Source: Pseudoduganella umbonata (GTDB taxonomy: Bacteria > Pseudomonadota > Gammaproteobacteria > Burkholderiales > Burkholderiaceae_D). From it: a stretch of 64,000 bases of DNA. Where the stretch lies: assembly GCF_014192225.1 (NCBI RefSeq), contig NZ_JACHXS010000004.1, positions 486,740-550,739 on the forward strand, in the 5' to 3' direction. This document shows positions 9,894 through 21,788 of this stretch, piece after piece (the stretch's first letter is position 1; every line of letters begins with the position of its first letter). The notes under the pieces were generated by a model. The model was given only the letters and a program-made list of their open reading frames with translations, had not been told where the DNA came from and did not search any database. Both the position numbers and the translations under genes were made by a program.

Positions 9894-12302
9894 TTATTCG
9901 GCGGAAGCCGCCGGCACGAGGATATCCCGGTTGCCGTTCGACTGCATGGCCGATACCACGCCGCTCTGCTCCATCTGTTCCAGCAGGCGCGCCGCGCGGT
10001 TGTAGCCGATGCGCAGGTGGCGCTGCACCAGCGAGATCGACGCGCGGCGGTTCTTCAGCACCACCTGCACGGCCTGGTCGTACATCGGGTCGGCTTCGCC
10101 GCCGCCCTCGCCCGCCACGGCGCCTTCGCCACCGCCCTCGCCTTCCAGCGTGCCGCCTTCGAGGATGCCTTCCACGTAGTTCGGTTCGCCCTGTTCCTTC
10201 AGGTGCGCCACCACGCGGTGCACTTCCTCGTCCGAGACAAAGGCGCCGTGCACGCGCACCGGCAGGCCGGTACCGGGCGGCATGTACAGCATGTCGCCCA
10301 TGCCCAGCAGTGTCTCGGCGCCCATCTGGTCGAGAATCGTGCGCGAGTCGATCTTCGACGACACCTGGAACGCGATCCGGGTCGGAATGTTCGCCTTGAT
10401 CAGGCCCGTGATCACGTCCACAGATGGGCGCTGGGTGGCCAGGATCAAGTGCAGGCCGGCGGCACGCGCCTTTTGCGCGATACGGGCGATCAGCTCTTCC
10501 ACCTTCTTGCCGACCACCATCATCAGGTCGGCAAGCTCGTCGATGATGATGACGATCGTCGGCAGCTTTTCCAGCGGCTCCGGCGCATCCGGCGTCAGCG
10601 AGAACGGATTCGGGATGTGCTGTTCCTTCTTGGCTGCGTCGGCGATCTTGGCGTTGTAGCCGGCCAGGTTACGCACGCCGAGCTTCGACATCAGCTTGTA
10701 GCGGCGTTCCATCTCGTTGACGGCCCAGTTCAGCGCGTGGCCGGCCTGGCGCATGTCCGTGACCACCGGCGCCAGCAGGTGCGGAATGCCTTCGTAGACG
10801 GACATCTCCAGCATCTTCGGGTCGATCAGGATCATGCGCACGTCATGCGGGTCGGACTTGTACAGCAGCGACAGGATGGTCGCGTTGATGCCCACCGATT
10901 TACCCGAGCCGGTGGTACCGGCGACCAGCAGGTGCGGCATCTTCGCCAGGTCGGCCACCACCGGCTTGCCGGCGATGTCCTTGCCCAGCGCGACCGTCAG
11001 GGCCGACGCGCTGTCGTTGTAGACCTTCGAGCCGAGGATCTCGGTCAGGCGCACGATCTGGCGCTTCATGTTCGGCAGCTCGAGCGCCATGTAGTTCTTG
11101 CCGGGGATCGTTTCGACCACGCGGATCGACGTCAGCGACAGCGAGCGCGCCAGGTCGCGCGCCAGGTTGACGATCTGGCTGCCCTTCACGCCGGTGGCGG
11201 GCTCGATTTCGTAGCGGGTGACGACCGGGCCCGGATAGGCGGCGACGACCTTCGCCTCGACACCGAAGTCCGACAGTTTCTTCTCGATCAGCCGGCTGGT
11301 GAATTCCAGCGTTTCGATCGACACCGTTTCCTGCACGGGCGGCGGCTCGTCCAGCAGCGCCAGCGGCGGCAGGTCGGTGTTCTCGATGTTCTGGAACAGC
11401 ACCGGCCTTTCCTTCGGCAGCTCGGTTTCCGGGAACAGCGTCTGCTGCTTCTCCTTCGGCGCCCGCTCGGGCTTTTCCACCGGCTCGGCCTTCGGCACCA
11501 CGACCATCTGCGGCTCCACCTTCAGCGGCAGGATTTCCGGATGCTTCTCGACGTGCTTCTCGCGTTCCTTGACGACGACTTCCTCGCGCTTCACGGTGGC
11601 GGCCGCACCCTGCCGGCGATCCTGCCGGTCTTCATAGCGCAGCATGGCCCATTCGATCGCCGTCTCGATGCCCGCGCCGATGCGCTCGGCCACGGTCAGC
11701 CACGACACATGGAAGAACAGCGAGATGCCCATGCCCAGCAGCAGCAGCAGGATCAGCGTGGCGCCCGTGAAGCCCAGCCCCACGTGTGCGGCATGGCCGA
11801 TCAGCTGGCCCAGCACGCCGCCGGGGGCGCGCGGCAGGTCGACCGGCAGCGAATACATGCGCAGGTATTCCAGGCCCATGCTGCCGGTCAGCAGCAGCAC
11901 GAAGCCGATCAGCCGGATGATGCCTTCATGGCTGTGCTCTTCGTCTTCTTCCTTCTCCAGTACGAACTTGTTCGTCAGCCGGCGGTAGCCGAGCCACGTA
12001 TAGCGGACCAGGTAGAAACAGAACCACCAGGCCGAGAAACCGAAGATGTACAGCATCAGGTCGGACAGCCAGGCGCCGCCGCGGCCGCCCAGGTTCTTCA
12101 CGTCGGGTACCAGGCTGGCATGCGACCAGCCCGGGTCGCCCTCGTGGTAGCTGGCCAGGATCAGTACGAAATACAGGCAGGCGAACGCCAGCGCCAGCCA
12201 GCGGGCCTCCGAGAGCAGGCGCACCAGCCGGCTCGGCAACGGTTGTCTCTCGGTTGCCGTGCGACGGTAGGAAGTGCTCGTCTGTTGCGTGGTTTTGCTC
12301 AT
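9894..12302 (-). CDS. ftsK: DNA translocase FtsK
   Basis: A septal DNA pump that coordinates chromosome segregation with division. It is 802 aa. Four membrane segments lie within roughly the first 190 residues, followed by a short Pro/Glu/Lys-rich linker, the RecA-like motor with Walker [15 protein letters not shown] and Walker B region [11 protein letters not shown], and the C-terminal gamma winged-helix domain ([20 protein letters not shown]) that reads KOPS. The linker is short, as in many betaproteobacteria. It is divergent from trxB and heads the ftsK-lolA-rarA operon. Confidence 0.97.
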   Translation of the reverse strand: MSKTTQQTSTSYRRTATERQPLPSRLVRLLSEARWLALAFACLYFVLILASYHEGDPGWSHASLVPDVKNLGGRGGAWLSDLMLYIFGFSAWWFCFYLVRYTWLGYRRLTNKFVLEKEEDEEHSHEGIIRLIGFVLLLTGSMGLEYLRMYSLPVDLPRAPGGVLGQLIGHAAHVGLGFTGATLILLLLLGMGISLFFHVSWLTVAERIGAGIETAIEWAMLRYEDRQDRRQGAAATVKREEVVVKEREKHVEKHPEILPLKVEPQMVVVPKAEPVEKPERAPKEKQQTLFPETELPKERPVLFQNIENTDLPPLALLDEPPPVQETVSIETLEFTSRLIEKKLSDFGVEAKVVAAYPGPVVTRYEIEPATGVKGSQIVNLARDLARSLSLTSIRVVETIPGKNYMALELPNMKRQIVRLTEILGSKVYNDSASALTVALGKDIAGKPVVADLAKMPHLLVAGTTGSGKSVGINATILSLLYKSDPHDVRMILIDPKMLEMSVYEGIPHLLAPVVTDMRQAGHALNWAVNEMERRYKLMSKLGVRNLAGYNAKIADAAKKEQHIPNPFSLTPDAPEPLEKLPTIVIIIDELADLMMVVGKKVEELIARIAQKARAAGLHLILATQRPSVDVITGLIKANIPTRIAFQVSSKIDSRTILDQMGAETLLGMGDMLYMPPGTGLPVRVHGAFVSDEEVHRVVAHLKEQGEPNYVEGILEGGTLEGEGGGEGAVAGEGGGEADPMYDQAVQVVLKNRRASISLVQRHLRIGYNRAARLLEQMEQSGVVSAMQSNGNRDILVPAASAE

Positions 12303-12444
12303 TGCTGCTTTGGTGAATGCGGTGCGGTGGGTGGGCGCAGACGGTCAAGTCACGAGTTGCGCCAGGGGAATTGTTTCTATTGCGCTTATTTTAAGGCATC
12401 CCGGCCGCTTCCGGCCTCCCGATTCAAGAAAGCAGGGGTTCGCA

Positions 12445-12450
12445 TATAAT
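12445..12450 (+). promoter_or_regulatory. Candidate -10 box of trxB
   Basis: A perfect TATAAT lies 126 bp before the trxB start in the ftsK/trxB divergent spacer. The sequence 16-17 bp upstream (TTCAAG) is a poor -35, so only the -10 is supported. Confidence 0.4.
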
Positions 12451-12477
12451 CTTGCTTTTGATGACCGAACGACTTGA

Positions 12478-13527
<1,050 letters not shown>

Positions 13528-13545
13528 CGATATGGAGAAATGCGC

Positions 13546-14253
13546 ATGGCAGGCAGCCTGAAAGATTTCGCGGCCCTGAAAGCCCTCGGCCAGCAGCTGA
13601 AGGGCAAGGGCGAGGAGCGCGCCAGGGAAGAAGCCGAGCGCGCCAAGGCCGAGGCCGAGCGTATCGAGCGCGAAAAGCAGCGCGTGGCCGAGGCGAGCAT
13701 CTTCCGCACCACGATGAAGGGCGTCAACAAGCTGCCCGAGTCGAACCGCTACGTGCCGCAGTTGCCGAAACCGGTCATCACGCCGCCCCCTGCTCCGAAG
13801 CGCAAGCTGACGGCGGCCGAACAGAAGGACGACGACGCGGCCGTGCTGCGCGAATCGCTGTCCGACCTGTTCGGGGTCGAGCACTACATGGAAGAAGAAC
13901 CGTCGCTGAACTACCTCGCCCCCGGCGTGGGCAGCGACGTGATGAAACGGCTGCGCAAGAACTACTGGCCGGTGCAGGATGAACTGGACCTGCACGGCCT
14001 GCGCCGCGACGACGCCCGCGAAACCCTGGCCGCCTTCCTGCACAAGGCGGTCCAGCGCAACCAGCGCTGCGTGTGCGTGATCCACGGCCGCGGCTTCGGC
14101 TCGCGCGGCGGCGAGCCGGTACTGAAATCGATGGTGCACAGCTGGCTGGTGCAGACCGACGGCGTCATCGCCTTCTGCCAGGCCCATGCCGCCGAGGGCG
14201 GCGAAGGCGCGCTGATCGTGCTGCTGCGGGCCGCCCTGCGGCCCGAACGCTGA
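13546..14253 (+). CDS. Smr-domain protein
   Basis: A 235-aa protein with a strongly charged, probably coiled-coil N-terminal segment (about 15-55, Glu/Lys/Arg/Ala). The C-terminal Smr domain has the family signatures LDLHGLRRDDA and VCVIHGRGFGSRGG. Stand-alone Smr proteins are nucleases or nucleic-acid-binding factors related to the MutS2 C-terminus and linked to ribosome rescue or mRNA cleavage. The substrate here is not known. GGAG lies 8 nt before this ATG and only 2 nt before the in-frame ATG at 13540, so I prefer 13546. It probably forms an operon with trxB. Confidence 0.87.
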   Translation: MAGSLKDFAALKALGQQLKGKGEERAREEAERAKAEAERIEREKQRVAEASIFRTTMKGVNKLPESNRYVPQLPKPVITPPPAPKRKLTAAEQKDDDAAVLRESLSDLFGVEHYMEEEPSLNYLAPGVGSDVMKRLRKNYWPVQDELDLHGLRRDDARETLAAFLHKAVQRNQRCVCVIHGRGFGSRGGEPVLKSMVHSWLVQTDGVIAFCQAHAAEGGEGALIVLLRAALRPER

Positions 14254-14273
14254 CGTCAGACCACGGCTTTTCC

Positions 14274-14381
14274 CGGGAAAACCGGTGTCAGACACCGATG
14301 ATGCCGGTGTCTGACACCAGCGGCTCGAGCGGGTCTGGTGTCTGACACCGGCCGTTCGGTGTCAGACACCGGTTTTCCCGT
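14274..14381. repeat. Cluster of four 13-bp palindromes forming a large inverted repeat
   Basis: GGTGTCAGACACC occurs at 14284-14296 and 14358-14370. GGTGTCTGACACC occurs at 14306-14318 and 14337-14349. The two outer copies are flanked by GGGAAAACC and GGTTTTCCC, so the whole segment can fold as one long cruciform. It lies between the Smr gene and the TRIC-like gene, both on the plus strand, and may also terminate transcription. Confidence 0.9.
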
Positions 14382-14433
14382 GCAGAACCCCAAATTCTGT
14401 TAACCTGTGGCCATCATTACTTGATGAGCCCGC

Positions 14434-15060
14434 ATGAAAATCGTTCCCCACGTTTCCCTCGTTACCGTCATCGAAGTGATCGCCATCCTGGTCGGGGCGT
14501 TTTCGGGGTTCGTGGAGGCGCGGCGCAAGCGGATGGATATCGTGGGGGTCATCATCGTGGCCTTCATTGCCGCGTTCGGCGGCGGCACGCTGCGCGACAT
14601 CCTGCTCGACAAGCGCCCCCTGTTCTGGGTGCAGCACCAGGAATACACGATCCTGCTGTTCGTGCTGGCGCTCGCGGTGGCACCCTTCATGAAGCACCTG
14701 CGGCACATCGTTTCCGAGCGCCTGATCGTGATCGCCGATGCGATGGGCCTGGGCCTGTTCGCGGTGGCCGGCGTGTCGCAGGCACTGGCGGCGGAAATGC
14801 CGGTCTTCATCGCGGCGATGATGGGCGTGATCACGGGGATCTTCGGCGGCGTGCTGCGCGACATCGTCTGCAACGAGGTGCCGATGGTGTTCAGGGACGG
14901 CAAGCCCTACGCGATCTGCGCATTCTTCGGCTGCTGGCTGTATATCCTGCTGCGGCAGGTGGAGATATCGGAAGATGTTGCGCTGTGGTCGTCCGCGGCG
15001 ACGATCACCGTGCTGCGGCTGGTGACGTGGAAGTTCGACTTGCGGGTGGGCCGGCCGTAA
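14434..15060 (+). CDS. TRIC-like (YadS/YicG, UPF0126) membrane channel protein
   Basis: A 208-aa inner-membrane protein with about seven hydrophobic segments. It has the duplicated three-helix motif of the family: AAFGGGTLRDILL in the first half and GIFGGVLRDIVC in the second. Bacterial homologues of animal TRIC channels conduct monovalent cations, although several bacterial members have been linked to glycine uptake. The transported species here is undetermined. The start ATG gives MKIVPHVSLVTVIEVIAIL directly before the first helix. It is convergent with the PII gene. Confidence 0.88.
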   Translation: MKIVPHVSLVTVIEVIAILVGAFSGFVEARRKRMDIVGVIIVAFIAAFGGGTLRDILLDKRPLFWVQHQEYTILLFVLALAVAPFMKHLRHIVSERLIVIADAMGLGLFAVAGVSQALAAEMPVFIAAMMGVITGIFGGVLRDIVCNEVPMVFRDGKPYAICAFFGCWLYILLRQVEISEDVALWSSAATITVLRLVTWKFDLRVGRP

Positions 15061-15087
15061 TTAAAACCGGTGTCGTAGCAGGGTTTT

Positions 15088-15105
15088 CGCGGAACATGTT
15101 CCGCG
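15088..15105. repeat. 18-bp perfect palindrome
   Basis: CGCGGAACATGTTCCGCG is fully self-complementary. It lies 28 bp after the TRIC-like stop codon in a space that also holds three GGTGTC elements. Confidence 0.8.
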
Positions 15106-15128
15106 CCTGCTCTTATTTATCTGAAACA

Positions 15129-15167
15129 TTGCAAAAAAACCGGTGTCTGTCACCGGTTTTTTTGCAA
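15129..15167. terminator. Bidirectional terminator between the TRIC-like gene and the PII gene
   Basis: A perfect 17-bp stem from TTGCAAAAAAACCGGTG to CACCGGTTTTTTTGCAA encloses the loop TCTGT. Oligo-A and oligo-T arms make it a Rho-independent terminator in both directions, as suits a convergent gene pair. The top of the stem is the same GGTGTC element seen at 14284 and 15187. Confidence 0.9.
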
Positions 15168-15207
15168 CGTCTGTTCCAGAAAAATAGGTGTCTGTCACCG
15201 GTTTTGC

Positions 15208-15573
<366 letters not shown>

Positions 15574-15605
15574 TCAGGCGCCGACCCGGAATCGTGGTAC
15601 AGGTG

Positions 15606-17657
15606 TCAGGCATCCGGCACGGTCTTCAGGTTCTCCATCCACACCACCGATTCGGCATCGCTCGGGGCGCGCCAGTCGCCGCGCGGCGACAGCGAACCGC
15701 CCGAGCCCACCTTCGGCGCATTCGGCACGCAGGTGCGCTTGAACTGGCTCTGGAAGAAGCGGCGCAGGAAGATGCCCAGGTTCTGCTTGATGTCCTTCAG
15801 CGTGTACTGGTTGCGCACCACGTGCGCGTCTTCCGGCCAGGCGCCGCTCGACCGGTCCTTCCACGCGTGCAGCGCGAGGAAGGCCACCTTGGCCGGCGCG
15901 AAGCCGAAGCGCAGCGTGTAGTACAGGTTGAAGTCCTGCAGTTCATACGGGCCGATCACGCTCTGCGTGCTCTGTGCGGGAGCCGTGTCGTTGGCTTTTC
16001 CAGGCACGAGCTCCGGGCTGATCTCGGTATTGACCACGTCCAGCAGCACCTGCGAGTCGCCTTCGCCGAACTGGCGGCTCTCGGCCACCCAGCGCACCAG
16101 GTGCGAGATCAGCGTCTTCGGCACGCTGGCGTTCACGTTGTAGTGCGACATGTGGTCGCCCACGCCGTACGTGCACCAGCCCAGCGCCAGCTCGGACAGG
16201 TCGCCGGTGCCGATCACGATGCCGTTGTGGTGGTTCGCCAGCCGGAACAGGTGGCTGGTGCGCTCGCCGGCCTGCACGTTCTCGAACGTGACGTCGTACT
16301 GCTCGGCGCCTTCCGAATACGGGTGGCCGATGTCCTTCAGCATCTGGATGCAGCTGGGGCGGATGTCGATCTCGTGGGCCGTGCAGCCGACGAATTCCAT
16401 CAGCTTGCGCGCCTGCTCCAGCGTGCGCGTGCTCGTCGCGAAGCCGGGCATCGTGTACGCCAGGATATTCGTGCGCGGCAGGTCCAGCCGGTCCATCGCC
16501 TTCGCGCAGACCAGCAGCGCGTGGGTCGAATCGAGGCCGCCGGAAATGCCGATCACCACCTTCTTCATGCCGATGGCGCCCATCCGCTGCACCAGCGCCT
16601 GCACCTGGATGCTGTAGACCTCCATGCAGCGCTTGTCGCGCACGGCCGGGTTGGCGGGCACGTATGGATAACGGGCGACGCTGCGCTGCAGCGGCAGCGC
16701 ATCCTGCACCGGCAGCTCGACGGCGAATTTCACCACGCGGAAGGCTGCCACCTGCTGGGCATGGCGCCGCATCGAGTCGCCCCAGGTATTGGTGCGCATG
16801 CGGTCGCGCGACAGCCGTTCCAGGTCGACATCGGCAAAGATCACGTGCGAGTCGTCCTGGAAGCGCTCGGACTCGGCCAGCAGCTCGCCGTTTTCATAGA
16901 TCAGCGCCTGGCCGTCCCACGACAGGTCGGTGGACGATTCGCCCCGCCCGGCCGACGAGTACAGGTAGGCGGCCATGCAGCGCCCCGACTGCTGCCCCAC
17001 CAGCTGGTGCCGGTAATCGGATTTGCCGACGACGATGTTCGACGCCGACAGGTTCACCAGCACGGTCGCGCCGGCCAGCGCCGCATACGACGATGGCGGA
17101 ATCGGCACCCACACGTCTTCGCAGATCTCGGTGTGGAAGCGCAGCAGCGGCAGGTTGGCGGCCTGGAACAGCAGGTCGGCGCCGAACGGCACGCGCTGGC
17201 CCAGCAGTTCGATTTCCGTCGCCACCGCATCGTCGGCCGAGCTGAACTGCCGCACCTCGTAGAACTCGTTGTAGTTGGGCAGGTAGATCTTCGGCACCAC
17301 GCCGAGGATGCGGCCGCCGTGCACCACCACCGCGCAGTTGAACAGCCGGTGGTCGACGCGCAGCGGCATGCCGACGATCATCGTCACGGGAATCCGGATC
17401 GAAGCCTCGACGATATTGCCCAGCGCAACCTGCACCGCATCCAGCAGCGCGCGCTGGTGGAACAGGTCGTCGCAGGTGTAGGCGGACAGGCCCAGCTCGG
17501 GGAACGCCGCCAGTATGGCGCCCTTGGCGGCGACCTGTTCGGCCAGCGCGATCGTCTGCTGAGCGTTGTAGAGCGGATCGGCCACGCGGCAGCGCGGCAC
17601 GGCCACCGCGACGCGGACGAAATCATGGGTGTACAGATTGTGGAAGGATTGCGGCAT
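15606..17657 (-). CDS. nadE: NAD+ synthase, glutamine-hydrolysing
   Basis: It makes NAD from deamido-NAD, ATP and glutamine. At 683 aa it is the long two-domain form. The N-terminal nitrilase-type glutaminase has triad residues Glu54 (FPELGLS), Lys123 (VPKIYLP) and Cys179 (HTEICEDVW). The C-terminal ATP-pyrophosphatase domain has [12 protein letters not shown]. The start is the ATG giving [20 protein letters not shown]. The frame remains open a further 190 codons upstream, but that part overlaps the end of the TonB receptor gene and is not NadE-like. It probably forms an operon with glnB. Confidence 0.95.
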   Translation of the reverse strand: MPQSFHNLYTHDFVRVAVAVPRCRVADPLYNAQQTIALAEQVAAKGAILAAFPELGLSAYTCDDLFHQRALLDAVQVALGNIVEASIRIPVTMIVGMPLRVDHRLFNCAVVVHGGRILGVVPKIYLPNYNEFYEVRQFSSADDAVATEIELLGQRVPFGADLLFQAANLPLLRFHTEICEDVWVPIPPSSYAALAGATVLVNLSASNIVVGKSDYRHQLVGQQSGRCMAAYLYSSAGRGESSTDLSWDGQALIYENGELLAESERFQDDSHVIFADVDLERLSRDRMRTNTWGDSMRRHAQQVAAFRVVKFAVELPVQDALPLQRSVARYPYVPANPAVRDKRCMEVYSIQVQALVQRMGAIGMKKVVIGISGGLDSTHALLVCAKAMDRLDLPRTNILAYTMPGFATSTRTLEQARKLMEFVGCTAHEIDIRPSCIQMLKDIGHPYSEGAEQYDVTFENVQAGERTSHLFRLANHHNGIVIGTGDLSELALGWCTYGVGDHMSHYNVNASVPKTLISHLVRWVAESRQFGEGDSQVLLDVVNTEISPELVPGKANDTAPAQSTQSVIGPYELQDFNLYYTLRFGFAPAKVAFLALHAWKDRSSGAWPEDAHVVRNQYTLKDIKQNLGIFLRRFFQSQFKRTCVPNAPKVGSGGSLSPRGDWRAPSDAESVVWMENLKTVPDA

Positions 17658-17734
17658 GGGGCTGTTCTTCGCGTCGGATGTCGAAGATTTTAACATTGCC
17701 CTCCGGGCATTGCCGCCACCCTCGACGAATGCCG

Positions 17735-19915
17735 TCAGAACTTCAGCTCCAGGTTCGCCGAGATGCGCGCCGATTCCGGCCTGCGCGACTGGTTTTCCTC
17801 GGTACCGGCGGCCGTCACGTAACGCTGGTATTCGTGGCTGTCCTCGCCCAGGATATTGTTGGCGGTCACGCGCAACTGGTAGCGCGGCGTGAACTTGTAC
17901 AGCCAGTACGCTTCCAGGTCGCGGCGCAGGAACTGCCGCCGGTACTGCTCCACCGACACCCGCAGCGGGCCGCCGCCCCGGTAGGCCAGGCTGGCGCCCG
18001 CGCTGTGCGCGCCGCCCTTGTAGTCGATGCCCAGGGTCGCCGTTAGCGGGATCTGCTCGTCCAGGCGGTTGTCCGGCCCGGGCACGCTGTCGACCTTCGA
18101 CCAGTTCCGGTTGACGCCGGCGCGCAGGTCGATGCCCGGCGCATCCTTCATCACCGCCTTTAGCGGGAACTTCAATTCCACATCGAGCGTGCGCACGGTG
18201 GCATTGCCGCTGTTGATCGGCCGCCACATCCACCGACCGTCGGCTTCCTGCCGCAGCAGCGTGCGGATGTAGTCGCGGATGCGGCGCTGCGAGGTGCCGA
18301 CCGAGAACACCGCGCCCGGCGCCCAGAAGTGTTCATACGTCAGGTCGATACCGTTTGCCAGCTCGGGCTGCAGGTCGGGGTTGCCGCCGCCGTCCGGCGT
18401 GAACAGCGAGTTTTCTTCCGCATAGAAGCGCCGGCCCGTCAGTTGCTGCAGGCCCGGCGCCTTGTAGCTGCGGGTCAGCGCGGCGCGCAGCTGGCGGCCG
18501 CTCTTGTCCGGAAACTTGTACAGCGTCTGGGCGACAGGGCTCAGCACGTGGCTCTTCGAGCGCGTCGACGCCAGCCCGGTACTCTCGCTGTCGGTGCGGA
18601 TCGCTTCCCAGCGCACGCCGAAGTACATCGACCAGTCCTTTGTCACGTTCCATTCGTCCTGCGCATAACCAGCGTAGCGCGTCACCACCGGTTCGAACCG
18701 TTCGGGGATGGCCGCAAGCTCGCTGCCCAGGCGCCCCTGGATGCGCAGCACGTCGTCGTCGTTGCGCTGGCGGTTGTATTCCCAGCCGGTGGCCAGCGCG
18801 TGGCCCTCGAACAGCGTGCGGGTGTACTTGCCGGTGGTGCTCCAGGTGATGTTGTGTTCATCGGTATCGCTGTCGTTGCGGTATGTCGCCGCGCCATCGG
18901 CCGTCACGGAGAGCGCGCGCAACGACTGCTTCCCGGAGCGGCCCGAAGCCGACAGCCTGGCATCGAGCCTGCCGCCCGCCAGCTTCGTGATCCAGTTCAC
19001 CTCGCCCTGCGCGTTGCGCGCCCGGTTTTCGTTGCGGGTCCTGAAATCGGCGTAATCGGTGCGGTTGAAACTGCCGATGCGGTAGGCATAGGCCGTGGTA
19101 TTGTTGAATTCGTTCCGGTTGGCGCCGATCTGGGCGCTGGCATTGAGCTGGCCATCGTCCGGCAGCTTCCAGTTCAGCCGCGGGGCGAAACCGACGAAGG
19201 TGTTGTTGCCCGTCGAGGTACGCGTAAACTCGCGCAGCTTCGTCACCTCCCCTGCCGGATCGATGAAGCGGTCGAAGCCGTCGCCCTCCGAATCCAGCAG
19301 GAAGCGGCCGAACAGGGGGTTGGCAAACCACGACAGGTTGCCCGAACGGTCGGCAATCGTGCCGTTCAGGAACAGGTTGCGCTGGTTGCGCGAATAACTG
19401 GTGTTGATGCGGATATCGCGCTGCGCCTTCGCCACCACTTTCTTCAGCACGATATTGATCGTGCCGGCAATCGCCTGCATCGAATGCTCGGCCGAGCCGG
19501 CGCGGATCACCTCGATTTTATCGATCTGTTCCGGCGGCAGGTTATCCAGCGAAAACCCCGGCGGCGGCCGTTCGCCGTTCACGAGAATCTGCGTGTAATT
19601 GCCGCCCAGGCCGCGCATGCGGATACTGTTGCCGATCACGGTGACGCCGGGCGCCCGTTTCAATACGTCGAACACATTGGTGTCGCCGTATTTCAGGATT
19701 TCCTCGCTGCCGATGACGGTCTTGCTGGCCGTATCGTCGCGGCGCGGATCATAGTCCTCGGCCGAACCCTTGATCTCCACTTTCGCCATCGGTTTCTGTT
19801 CCGATGGCGGCGCGGCTGGCGGGTCGGCCGGCTTGCTTTCCTGCGCAAAGACCGGAACACTCGCTGAAAATATTAATATGGAAGTCAGTCGGGATAGCAT
19901 TTTTATCTGGCGCAT
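17735..19915 (-). CDS. TonB-dependent outer-membrane receptor (726 aa)
   Basis: A signal peptide (to about residue 24, SVPVFA) is followed by a plug domain (about 60-170, [22 protein letters not shown] and [18 protein letters not shown]) and a 22-strand barrel ending in the aromatic ELKF. The short proline-rich stretch after the signal peptide probably includes the TonB box. This type of receptor takes up iron chelates or other large nutrients. The ligand cannot be read from sequence. An in-frame ATG five codons in is an alternative start. It is divergent from the FemAB-like gene across an AT-rich spacer of about 210 bp. Confidence 0.88.
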   Translation of the reverse strand: MRQIKMLSRLTSILIFSASVPVFAQESKPADPPAAPPSEQKPMAKVEIKGSAEDYDPRRDDTASKTVIGSEEILKYGDTNVFDVLKRAPGVTVIGNSIRMRGLGGNYTQILVNGERPPPGFSLDNLPPEQIDKIEVIRAGSAEHSMQAIAGTINIVLKKVVAKAQRDIRINTSYSRNQRNLFLNGTIADRSGNLSWFANPLFGRFLLDSEGDGFDRFIDPAGEVTKLREFTRTSTGNNTFVGFAPRLNWKLPDDGQLNASAQIGANRNEFNNTTAYAYRIGSFNRTDYADFRTRNENRARNAQGEVNWITKLAGGRLDARLSASGRSGKQSLRALSVTADGAATYRNDSDTDEHNITWSTTGKYTRTLFEGHALATGWEYNRQRNDDDVLRIQGRLGSELAAIPERFEPVVTRYAGYAQDEWNVTKDWSMYFGVRWEAIRTDSESTGLASTRSKSHVLSPVAQTLYKFPDKSGRQLRAALTRSYKAPGLQQLTGRRFYAEENSLFTPDGGGNPDLQPELANGIDLTYEHFWAPGAVFSVGTSQRRIRDYIRTLLRQEADGRWMWRPINSGNATVRTLDVELKFPLKAVMKDAPGIDLRAGVNRNWSKVDSVPGPDNRLDEQIPLTATLGIDYKGGAHSAGASLAYRGGGPLRVSVEQYRRQFLRRDLEAYWLYKFTPRYQLRVTANNILGEDSHEYQRYVTAAGTEENQSRRPESARISANLELKF

Positions 19916-20128
19916 TAAAAACCCGGCGATTATGCCGGGGCGCCGATAAAATATCCGCCGCGGTAAAAATAATCAACCGGCTGATTGGCGATATACCTCG
20001 TCCATGAAAAGACCGGGTAATCACGATCGATATGGTTCGCGAAAATACACTGCCGTTATCGCGAATTACGTCCGGATGACGACGGCAAGCGGCCGGCAAC
20101 GCCAGCCGAACTCCCGTACAATGCGCCG

Positions 20129-21271
20129 ATGAGCTTTCGAACCGCCGTCTTCACTTCCCTGTCGCAGGCCGGCGAAGCCGCCTGGAATGCCCTGCTGGCG
20201 CAACAGGATCCCGGCCGCGCGCCGAATCCCTTCCTCTCCTATGCTTTCCTGCACGCGCTGCACGAATCGGGCAGCGCCAGCGGCAAGACCGGCTGGCAGC
20301 CGCAATACCTGGCCCTCTGGGACGGCGACGCGCTGGCCGCCGCGATACCGCTGTACGTCAAATCGCATTCGTACGGCGAATACGTGTTCGACTGGGCCTG
20401 GGCCGATGCGTACCACCGCAACGGCGTCGAGTACTACCCGAAGCTGCTGTCGGCGATCCCGTTCACGCCGGTGACCGGCGCGCGGCTGATGGCGCGCGAC
20501 GACGCGGCACGGGCTGCGCTCGTCGCGCTGCTGTGCGAGCAGCAGGAGGCCTCGGGCGTGTCGTCCACCCACGTGCTGTATCCGCCGCAGGCGCAGGCCG
20601 ACACGCTGAAGGATGCCGGGTTCATGCTGCGCAGCGGCGTGCAGTTCCACTGGCTGAACGAAGGCTATGCGGACTTCGAGGCGTTCCTCGCTTCGCTGGA
20701 GCACAAGAAGCGCAAGAACATCCGCGCCGAGCGGCGCAAGGTGCGCGAGGCCGGCGTGACGCTGCGCCGCGTGCGCGGTGCCGATGCGACGGACGCCGAC
20801 TGGCGCTTCTTCCACCGCTGCTACCGCAACACGTACGCCGAACATCACTCGTCGCCCTACCTGAACCTCGACTTCTTCCAGCGCATCGGCGCGACGATGC
20901 CGCAGAATATCCTGCTGGTCATCGCGGAACGGGACGGCAGGCCGATCGCGTCATCGCTGCTGATCCACACGGAAGACACGCTGTATGGCCGCTACTGGGG
21001 CGCGCTGGAGCACGTGCCCTGCCTGCATTTCGAGACCGCCTACTACCAGCCGCTGGAGTTCTGCATTGAACAGCGCATCGCCACGTTCGAGGGCGGCGCC
21101 CAGGGCGAACACAAGATGGCGCGCGGCTTCCTGCCCACGCGCACCTGGTCGGCGCACTGGCTTGCGCATCCGGCGTTCGCCGATGCCGTCGAACGGTTCC
21201 TGGAGCGCGAAAGCGGCGGGATCGAGTCTTACATGGATGAGCTGAACGAGCGCAATCCGTTCAGGACCTGA
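20129..21271 (+). CDS. FemAB/GNAT-like acyltransferase (DUF482 type)
   Basis: A 380-aa soluble protein with the hallmarks of the DUF482 group of GNAT-fold proteins: a Trp-rich strand EYVFDWAWADAYHRNGVEYYPKL, the helix LEHKKRKNIRAERRKV, and the late segments YGRYWGALEHVPCLHFETAYYQ and HKMARGFLP. They are often annotated as peptidogalycan biosynthesis or GNAT proteins. No substrate has been settled that I can name. The start ATG gives MSFRTAVFTSLSQAGEAAWN. It has its own promoter region opposite the TonB receptor gene. Confidence 0.8.
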   Translation: MSFRTAVFTSLSQAGEAAWNALLAQQDPGRAPNPFLSYAFLHALHESGSASGKTGWQPQYLALWDGDALAAAIPLYVKSHSYGEYVFDWAWADAYHRNGVEYYPKLLSAIPFTPVTGARLMARDDAARAALVALLCEQQEASGVSSTHVLYPPQAQADTLKDAGFMLRSGVQFHWLNEGYADFEAFLASLEHKKRKNIRAERRKVREAGVTLRRVRGADATDADWRFFHRCYRNTYAEHHSSPYLNLDFFQRIGATMPQNILLVIAERDGRPIASSLLIHTEDTLYGRYWGALEHVPCLHFETAYYQPLEFCIEQRIATFEGGAQGEHKMARGFLPTRTWSAHWLAHPAFADAVERFLERESGGIESYMDELNERNPFRT

Positions 21272-21372
21272 GCGCATCGAAGCGCCCCAATCAATCTGCG
21301 CGATGCCCGCAAACGGGGACGATTCCCCATCGCGAGGCTCCGGTGCACCTTGGCGGTGCCCGGTGGCCGCGT

Positions 21373-21669
21373 TCAGCGCAGCGTGACCTTGCGGTCGTCG
21401 GCGGTCGCGCGGGCGGCGGCGCGCTCCTGCGGCGCGGGCTGTACGACCTGCCGCGCTTGTTCCGCCGCCGCCAGCGCCGCCTCGCGTTCCTGCATGGCGG
21501 CTTTGGCATCCTTGTCGTTGCCGCGGGCTTCCTCGACTGCCAGCACGAACATCGACGGCGCAGCGGCCACGGCAAAACCGAGCGGATTGGCCGCCATCGC
21601 CATGCCGGCGCAGCACCACAGCGCCAGCGCCGGCAGCGCAAGGAATAGTGCCCTGGATTGGTGAGCCAT
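21373..21669 (-). CDS. Small exported protein, function unknown
   Basis: A 98-aa product with a clear signal peptide (MAHQSRALFLALPALALWCCAGMAMA) followed by an Ala/Glu/Gln-rich helical region that probably lies in the periplasm. AGGAGGG 6 nt before the ATG is the strongest ribosome site in this part of the window and fixes the start. I do not recognise the family. It lies about 120 bp downstream of the large TonB receptor gene and on the same strand. Confidence 0.7.
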   Translation of the reverse strand: MAHQSRALFLALPALALWCCAGMAMAANPLGFAVAAAPSMFVLAVEEARGNDKDAKAAMQEREAALAAAEQARQVVQPAPQERAAARATADDRKVTLR

Positions 21670-21788
21670 GATTACCCTCCTGTGCTGCACGCAGCGATGC
21701 AGTTTTGCGTTGCAAGAAGGGTGCCAATGAAAAAAGGTGTCAGGCAGCAACGCCGCCGGACACCCGTTGCCGATACTTCAGGCCGACA

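Noticed and set aside
17658..18233. N-terminal extension of NadE by about 190 codons
   Set aside because: The extension overlaps the end of the TonB receptor gene in another frame and has no NadE similarity. The family start [10 protein letters not shown] is internal.
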